A stretch of 64,000 bases of DNA from Paenibacillus doosanensis (GTDB lineage: Bacteria > Bacillota > Bacilli > Paenibacillales > NBRC-103111), in assembly GCF_025060755.1 (NCBI RefSeq), contig NZ_JANYUY010000036.1:1-64000 (forward strand), read 5' to 3'. Shown here in pieces: positions 58,727 through 64,000 of the stretch. The position numbers and the translations under genes are program-made. The notes beneath the pieces were generated by a model that did no database searches, was not told the origin of the DNA, and saw only the letters and a program-made list of their open reading frames with translations. Position 1 is the stretch's first letter; the number at the start of each line of letters is the position of its first letter.

Positions 58727-60238
58727 ATGACAACGAAACGTATGATAAAAGTCAGCCTGGCGGCGGCGGGAGCGTTATCGCTCCTTGTTACATCCGCTTG
58801 CGGCAACGGCGGCGCGCCCGCCGGTAAGGATAAAGATGCTTCGGCGGCTTCCGCTCCGGTCGAAATTACGATGATGAACCAATACTTGACCGCCGAGCCT
58901 CCGAAGATGGACAGCGAGCCGATGAAGCTGCTTCAGGAATATACGAACACCAACCTGAAAGTAACCTGGGTGCCGAGCGCCAGCTACAGCGAGAAGGTGA
59001 CCGCATCCATCGCCGTAGCGGGCGATCTGCCGCAGCTGCTGCTGGTGAAGGACGACCGCAATCCGGCCATCGTCGAAGCGGCCCGCGCCGGTTTATTCTG
59101 GGAGCTCGGCCCGTATTTGGACCAATACCCGAACCTGAAATCGCTGGATACAACGCGTCTGAACAACATGTCGATCGACGGCAAAGTATACGGAATTTAC
59201 CGCTGGAGAGCGATGGCCCGCAACGGCATCATTATCCGCAAGGACTGGCTGGATAATCTCGGGCTGTCCGAGCCCAAAACGATCGACGAGCTGCTCACCG
59301 TACTCAAGGCGTTTACGTACAACGACCCGGACAAAAACGGCAAAAACGATACATTCGGCATTTCGTTCGATTCGAACAGCGCGCAAATTTATCATTTCCT
59401 CTCCGTCATGGGCGCGCCGAATACTTGGGAATATAAAGACGGCAAGATGACGCCGGACTTTATGACCAAGCCGTATATGGACACGATGAAAATGCTGCAG
59501 CAAATGTATAAGGATAAATTGTTCAACAGCGATTTTCCGGTCGTCAAAGACCGCACGGTGCTCGTGAATCAAGGCAAAGCCGGAGTATATATCGGCGCTC
59601 TCGACGATTTGAACGCCAGGTTCACCGACCTGTTCAAGGCGAATCCGAACGCCAAGCTCGATACGGTAGCTTCCATCAGCGGTCCGACGGGTGTCAAGGT
59701 GCAAGGAGGCAGCGGGTATAACAGCGTCTTCATGATCCCTAAGACAAGCGTCAAGACCGAAGAGGAATTGAAGAAGGTGCTTGCGTTCATCGACAAGCTC
59801 GGCGACGAGAAGGTGCAAAATCTGATGAACTGGGGAATCGAAGGCAAGCATTACAAAATCGAAAACGGCAAGGCGGTTCGCATCGACGAGAAGGTGTACA
59901 CGGATGAAGTGTACAATACGCTGTTCCAGATGATGGTATTCGACGGCAGCAAGGCGCTTCCGGGCCAAGTCGATCCGAGCGTGGAGAAATATAACCGGCT
60001 CATTCAGGAAAATGAGAAATTCGCCGTGCCGAATCCGGCGCTGCCGCTCCTGTCCAAAACATACATGGAAAAGGGCAAGCAGCTCGATCAAGTGATCACG
60101 GACGCGAGAACCAAGTTCATTATGGGCGAGCTGGACGAGAACGGCTTCGCGCAGGCGCTGACGAACTGGCAAAAGCTCGGCGGCGACCAAGTGATGGAAG
60201 AATATAAGGGAGAGTACGAGAAAACGCAAAAGAAATAA
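58727..60238 (+). CDS. LplA-type sugar-binding lipoprotein (right cassette)
   Basis: This 503-residue binding protein has lipobox VTSAC (cysteine 25), VEITMMNQYLTAEPPKMDSEPMKLLQEYTNTNLKVTWVPSASY, the loop DPDKNGKNDTFG, VKVQGGSGYNSVFMIPKTSVKTEEELKKVLAFIDKL, and the end TKFIMGELDENGFAQALTNWQKLGGDQVMEEYKGEYEK. It is a paralogue of the protein at 51.3 kb, with the same order of features. TCGGGAGGTC precedes ATG 58727. It lies between the MR/MLE gene and the regulator, and a hairpin follows. Confidence 0.9.
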   Translation: MTTKRMIKVSLAAAGALSLLVTSACGNGGAPAGKDKDASAASAPVEITMMNQYLTAEPPKMDSEPMKLLQEYTNTNLKVTWVPSASYSEKVTASIAVAGDLPQLLLVKDDRNPAIVEAARAGLFWELGPYLDQYPNLKSLDTTRLNNMSIDGKVYGIYRWRAMARNGIIIRKDWLDNLGLSEPKTIDELLTVLKAFTYNDPDKNGKNDTFGISFDSNSAQIYHFLSVMGAPNTWEYKDGKMTPDFMTKPYMDTMKMLQQMYKDKLFNSDFPVVKDRTVLVNQGKAGVYIGALDDLNARFTDLFKANPNAKLDTVASISGPTGVKVQGGSGYNSVFMIPKTSVKTEEELKKVLAFIDKLGDEKVQNLMNWGIEGKHYKIENGKAVRIDEKVYTDEVYNTLFQMMVFDGSKALPGQVDPSVEKYNRLIQENEKFAVPNPALPLLSKTYMEKGKQLDQVITDARTKFIMGELDENGFAQALTNWQKLGGDQVMEEYKGEYEKTQKK

Positions 60239-60251
60239 CCGGCGGGAACAA

Positions 60252-60290
60252 CCGAGTGCCGTCCGCATCGTGAGCGGGCGGTATTTGGTC
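60252..60290 (+). terminator. Hairpin after the right-cassette binding protein
   Basis: ACCGAGTGCCGTCCGC pairs partly with GCGGGCGGTATTTGGT (core CCGTCCGC/GCGGGCGG) around ATCGTGA. It has a weak T tract. It separates the cassette from its regulator gene. Confidence 0.5.
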
Positions 60291-60435
60291 TGCGTTGCGG
60301 GAAATTACCGCCAGGGCGGCGCAAAAACGGCTTTATCTCGCAATTGTATCCCTAATGATTATTTGATTTTACGGGGCTTAATGCGATAATGAAGGTCAGA
60401 AACGACGATACTTCACGAAGGAATGAGAGAATGTG

Positions 60436-62733
60436 ATGAAGCTCAAGCTGTCCCGCTATCAGACAAAACTGTTCATGCTATGCCTGCTGCTCGGCGCCGT
60501 TCCCGTTGTGGTGCTGGGCATCTTTTCATATATGAAATCGTCCAGTCTCATTGAAAGCAAGGTGCTCAAAGGCAACGATCAGCTGCTGCTGCAGACGCAG
60601 ACGCAATTGGAGAACACCTTGAAAATCATCGATTTCTCCATTTTCCAGCTCGGCAATTCGCAAGCGGTTACCGATGTGCTGCAAACGCCGATTAACGCCA
60701 AAAACTATCCGCTCGTCGACAAGCTGCTGGAATCGATGCAGCGCATTCAAATTTACGAGCTGGGCATCCGCGATATCGAGCTGATCAATATGGATCAGCA
60801 GTGGATCATTAACAACAAAGGCTACGCCAAGCTGGAGGAAGCGCTGGACCCCGATTCCCCCGTGCTGTTAGCCGAGCTCGACAAGCCGATCAAGTGGATG
60901 ACGCAAGCGCCGAAAACAGGCCCGGGTCAAACGGGGCCGACGTCTGTCTATTTAATAAAACGTTTTCCCAATTACTCGCTCCCTTCTTCCGCTTATTTGG
61001 TGACGCAAATGTCTACCCAGCAGCTGTTTAAGACGATTCCGCGCAGCAGCGAGCTGGGTTCGCTGATCGTACTGGACGATAAGGGGGACATAATGGAGAC
61101 GAATATGGAGGCGGACCGCGAGCTTGCTATGCGCAGCCTGCCGGTGTTCGAGGAAGTGCGGCAATCTCCCGGGCTGAGCGGCTATCGCACCGGCACGATC
61201 GGGCAGGAGGAGTTCGGCTTCACCTTCCGCAAGTCGACCTATAACGGCTGGACGTATGTTTCCATGGTATCGCTCGACAGCATCACGCGGGAATCCAAGT
61301 CTATCGGCTGGGCGACCCTCTGGGCATGCGCGGTTATGATCGCCGCCATTATTATGCTGTCGCTGCAGGGAACGAATAATTTATACCGGCCGGTTCGTTC
61401 GTTATACCAGAAGGCGACGGACCCCGAGGAGACGGGCGGGGGCCTGCAGGATACGCAGGACGAATTTACCGTCATTGAACGGCGGATCGATAAAATGTCG
61501 CAAAACTATTTGCACGTCACCGGCCATGTGAAGAGACTGCGGATGGAGCTTAGACCGTTTATGATGTTCAAGCTGGCCCAAGGCGAGCTCTCGTCCCATG
61601 AAATTCAGGAGCAGCTGGCGCTGTTCGGCTATAACGCCCGCCCGAGCTGGCTCGCCGTCGTGACGATCCGGATCGATTCGCTGAAGGGGACCCGATTCGG
61701 GGAGCCTGACCGCGATCTGCTGCTATATGCGATCAGCAATATTGTCGAAGAGACGATACCGGCGGACCGGCGCTTGTACCCGATCGTTATGGAGCAGGCG
61801 CAGATGACCGTCATTGCCGGCAATGAGGACTCTCAGGACGAGTTTAAACAGTTTCTGTCGAATGCGATCCGGCAGGTGCAGGCTAACGTGCTTACCTATC
61901 TCGGCATACCGGTCAGCGCCGGAATCAGCCGCCCCTATAAGGAGTATGAGCAAACCTATAAGGCTTATGCCGAGGGGCTTGACGCGTTGAAATACCGGAT
62001 TGCGAAGCAGTCGGAGACGATCCTGTTCATCGAGAACGAGGAACCGGAGACGCAGATGGTGTTTTTCCCGGAGCATCTGGAGAAGCAGCTGGTAGAAGCG
62101 GTGAAGTTCGCCGACGAGAAGAGAGCCCATGCGCTGTTAAAGGAGTTTCTGCAAATTTTGTCCAACCGCGAGCTGACGCATAATCAAATGCAAAACTGGC
62201 TGATGAAGCTGCTGCTCGATCTGCTGTACATCCCGGAGCAGGCGGCCGCTACCTTCGCTTCGCTCGACACGAACGCCGTTCCGCTGTATGAACAGCTGCA
62301 AAGACTGAACACCGTTCAGGAAATTGAACAATGGTTCCATCTGCATATTATCGCTCCGATGATCGAGACGGAGGAGAGCGGCAAGGAAGCGCCTTACCAG
62401 AAAATCTCCAATGAAGTCATCCGCATTATTCAAACCGAATATGACCGCGATCTGACGCTGGAAGAATGCGCTTCCCGCTTGAACTACCATTCGAGCTATT
62501 TACGCAGAGCGCTGAAAAAAAGCTTGAACGTCAATTTTACGGAATATTTACTTTCCTACCGGATGGAAATCGCCAAAAAATGGCTGATAGAAACCGAGAT
62601 GAAAATCGCCGATATTTCCCAAAAACTGCAATATAATAATCCGCAAAACTTCATCCGTTATTTCAAAAAGACGACCGGCATGACGCCGGGACAATACAGA
62701 GGAATGTGGCTGAATGAGCAGAACGGGGAGTAG
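60436..62733 (+). CDS. Membrane-spanning AraC-family regulator (right cassette)
   Basis: This 765-residue paralogue of the regulator at 46.8 kb has a first helix KLFMLCLLLGAVPVVVLGIFSYM, a coiled start of the outer region (LIESKVLKGNDQLLLQTQTQLENTL), and a second helix WATLWACAVMIAAIIMLSLQG near residues 285-310. The GGDEF-like middle reads LGIPVSAGISRPYKEYEQTYKAYAEGLDALKY. The C-terminal double helix-turn-helix reads LTLEECASRLNYHSSYLRRALKKSLNVNF and KIADISQKLQYNNPQNFIRYFKKTTGMTPGQYR. ATG 60436 is used. GTG 60433 is adjacent. It is transcribed in the same direction as the cassette but after it, whereas the left regulator precedes its cassette. Confidence 0.88.
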   Translation: MKLKLSRYQTKLFMLCLLLGAVPVVVLGIFSYMKSSSLIESKVLKGNDQLLLQTQTQLENTLKIIDFSIFQLGNSQAVTDVLQTPINAKNYPLVDKLLESMQRIQIYELGIRDIELINMDQQWIINNKGYAKLEEALDPDSPVLLAELDKPIKWMTQAPKTGPGQTGPTSVYLIKRFPNYSLPSSAYLVTQMSTQQLFKTIPRSSELGSLIVLDDKGDIMETNMEADRELAMRSLPVFEEVRQSPGLSGYRTGTIGQEEFGFTFRKSTYNGWTYVSMVSLDSITRESKSIGWATLWACAVMIAAIIMLSLQGTNNLYRPVRSLYQKATDPEETGGGLQDTQDEFTVIERRIDKMSQNYLHVTGHVKRLRMELRPFMMFKLAQGELSSHEIQEQLALFGYNARPSWLAVVTIRIDSLKGTRFGEPDRDLLLYAISNIVEETIPADRRLYPIVMEQAQMTVIAGNEDSQDEFKQFLSNAIRQVQANVLTYLGIPVSAGISRPYKEYEQTYKAYAEGLDALKYRIAKQSETILFIENEEPETQMVFFPEHLEKQLVEAVKFADEKRAHALLKEFLQILSNRELTHNQMQNWLMKLLLDLLYIPEQAAATFASLDTNAVPLYEQLQRLNTVQEIEQWFHLHIIAPMIETEESGKEAPYQKISNEVIRIIQTEYDRDLTLEECASRLNYHSSYLRRALKKSLNVNFTEYLLSYRMEIAKKWLIETEMKIADISQKLQYNNPQNFIRYFKKTTGMTPGQYRGMWLNEQNGE

Positions 62734-62772
62734 CGCATCGCGCCTTGCCCCGTCCTGTCCGCTTAAGGCCGT

Positions 62773-62794
62773 GCTCCGGACCCGGGGCCGGAGC
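62773..62794. terminator. Short GC-rich hairpin between convergent genes
   Basis: GCTCCGG pairs perfectly with CCGGAGC around ACCCGGGG. It has no T tract on either strand. The regulator and the alpha/beta hydrolase gene converge here. Confidence 0.45.
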
Positions 62795-62866
62795 GCCTCC
62801 GCTACTGGCCCGCTTGATTCGGAAAGCGATTGCAGGAAACGGCCTCCCGCGAAGCGAAGTCTCGGC

Positions 62867-63892
62867 TCATGCCTGCAAATGGCGCTGCAGCCAGTCGTAC
62901 GACTTGGCTCCGGACACCTCGTGCTTCCCGGGATGAATATGCTGATCCATCCGCTCGCCGGAGCCGAGAACGTCGTAAACCGCCCGAATGCGCTCGATCG
63001 CCTTGAGCGCCCCCGCAACCGGAAATCCGCCGTCCTCAAGACCGGATTCGATGAACAGGGGACGGGGGGCGATCAGCCCGAACCAGTCCGGCATTTCCGC
63101 GGCGCTCAGAAGGCCCGGGATATAATTGTCGGCGCAGTGGGACTTGGCCAAGATGCTGTCGCGGTACGTGTTCGTATAACCGCTGATCACGGCGGCGCGA
63201 ATCCGCTCGTCCACGGCGGCGGTTAATGCCATAATCAGGCCGCCGCCGGAGAAGCCCATGCACCCGACCCGGACGGAATCCGCATCCGGACGGGTGTGCA
63301 AATAATCGACGCAGCGCATCATCTCGTACACGCGGCAGCCGGCGAGCGTGTATCCGGCCATCAGCAGATGCGAGGCCAGCCGGAAGCAGGACGTGTCCTT
63401 CGGCTCCTTATCCCGGTCGGCCTGCAACCTGCGGTCACCGAGCCCGAGCATTTCGGGCACGATGACGATGAAGCCTCTGCGCGCCAAGGCGGCCGGATAG
63501 TCCTGGTAGATGCCTGGCTCGCCCAGCCGCGGGCTTCCGTCCGGCAGCAGCCCGACCAGCTCCTTGCTGCCGTAGCCGTGGCCGGGACAGGCGATAACGG
63601 CCGGATACGGCGCCTCGCCTTGCTTCGGCTTCAATACGTACGCGGGCATCGTTAAGTGAGGCAGCGTCGTCAGCTGAACGCGTTCGCGGATATAATCGCC
63701 GCAGTCGATCCGCTCCAGAACGACGGGAGCGAGCGCTTGCCCCATACCGTCCGGAACGGCCAGCTTTTGCAGCAGCACTTCCTTCAGCGCCGCTCTCCAT
63801 TCGCTCCACTGCTCCGGGGTCTTTGCTTCGAATGAATAAGCCGGGCGCTTGCTCCACAGCATATGTTCCAGAAATGCGTCGGGATTCCACAT
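62867..63892 (-). CDS. Alpha/beta hydrolase (Abhydrolase_7 / acetyl xylan esterase-like)
   Basis: This 341-residue cytoplasmic esterase-like protein begins WNPDAFLEHMLWSKRPAYSF and contains MPAYVLKPKQGEAPYPAVIACPGHGYGSKELVG (oxyanion-type region) and the nucleophile elbow GCMGFSGGG. APRPLFIESGLEDGGFPVAGA supplies the likely acid Asp, and HIHPGKHEVSG the likely base His. It lacks a signal peptide. The family includes deacetylases of plant oligosaccharides and dienelactone hydrolase-like proteins. ATG 63892 has TAGGAGG nine bases upstream. An ATG at 63901 sits too close to that site. It converges on the regulator gene and is likely monocistronic, perhaps removing acyl groups from imported sugars. 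Confidence 0.83.
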   Translation of the reverse strand: MWNPDAFLEHMLWSKRPAYSFEAKTPEQWSEWRAALKEVLLQKLAVPDGMGQALAPVVLERIDCGDYIRERVQLTTLPHLTMPAYVLKPKQGEAPYPAVIACPGHGYGSKELVGLLPDGSPRLGEPGIYQDYPAALARRGFIVIVPEMLGLGDRRLQADRDKEPKDTSCFRLASHLLMAGYTLAGCRVYEMMRCVDYLHTRPDADSVRVGCMGFSGGGLIMALTAAVDERIRAAVISGYTNTYRDSILAKSHCADNYIPGLLSAAEMPDWFGLIAPRPLFIESGLEDGGFPVAGALKAIERIRAVYDVLGSGERMDQHIHPGKHEVSGAKSYDWLQRHLQA

Positions 63893-63954
63893 CGTTGCCA
63901 TCCTCCTAAACCGGTCTTTGCTGCATCGCTTCATACTCTCTAGCAGTTGTTTTC

Positions 63955-63960
63955 ATTATA
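63955..63960 (-). promoter_or_regulatory. Candidate -10 box of the alpha/beta hydrolase gene
   Basis: TATAAT on the minus strand, 62 bases before the start codon at 63892. The -35 region 17 bases upstream (GTCGGG) is poor, so an activator or another start site is possible. Confidence 0.4.
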
Positions 63961-64000
63961 ATAGAAGCGGCGATAACCCGACATAATCATTAGCGAGACA

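Overview
The window looks like a chromosomal carbohydrate-utilisation region from a Gram-positive Paenibacillaceae bacterium (Paenibacillus, Cohnella or a close relative). This rests on gene families and style, not on a database search. Strong AGGAGG-type ribosome binding sites, GTG and TTG starts, many lipoprotein solute-binding proteins of the LplA/YtcQ and YesO types, and several large membrane-spanning AraC regulators of the YesS type all fit that group. I see no rRNA, tRNA, CRISPR array, insertion sequence or phage gene. The first 1.6 kb is poorer in GC than the rest and carries a relic.

Layout. 0-1 kb: two small membrane proteins (HsmA-like and CcdC). 1-1.6 kb: a gene-poor stretch with the tail of a decayed response regulator and a 13-G run. 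1.6-3.9 kb: tdh-kbl, threonine to glycine. 3.9-16.8 kb: a probable rhamnogalacturonan/rhamnoside locus (GH105 hydrolase, cupin-AraC regulator, YesS-like membrane regulator, ABC importer, GH106-like 1055-residue hydrolase, zinc dehydrogenase). 17-18.6 kb: an orphan binding protein. 19.2-25.1 kb: a membrane AraC regulator divergent from a complete importer. 25.5-31.3 kb: an odd operon of two binding proteins, two permeases and a HlyD-type adaptor. 31.4-33.9 kb: a histidine-kinase relic and malate synthase G. 34.1-44.8 kb: a LacI repressor followed by a ten-gene sugar-acid-like catabolic operon (importer, SDR, ThuA-like, UxuA-like, Gfo/Idh, enolase-superfamily enzyme, two VOC proteins). 44.9-46.7 kb: a FAH-family hydrolase and its IclR regulator on the minus strand. 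46.8-62.7 kb: two paralogous importer plus enolase-superfamily cassettes arranged like a mirror, with a membrane AraC regulator at each outer end and a Gfo/Idh oxidoreductase in the middle. 62.9-63.9 kb: an alpha/beta hydrolase.

How it works together. Six permease pairs and eight binding proteins are encoded but no ABC ATPase, so the importers probably borrow a shared MsmX/UgpC-type ATPase from elsewhere. Each importer sits beside its own regulator or enzymes, giving a set of separately induced modules for plant-derived oligosaccharides and sugar acids.

The most interesting signal is regulatory. The promoters of malate synthase G and of the FAH hydrolase, 14 kb apart, are collinear from the -35 box to the start codon and share the same 16-base palindrome. 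A near copy lies in the promoter of the iclR gene between them. This predicts a small IclR regulon joining diketo-acid cleavage to glyoxylate use. A second clear circuit is a LacI operator present at its own promoter and in the -35/-10 spacer of the following operon.
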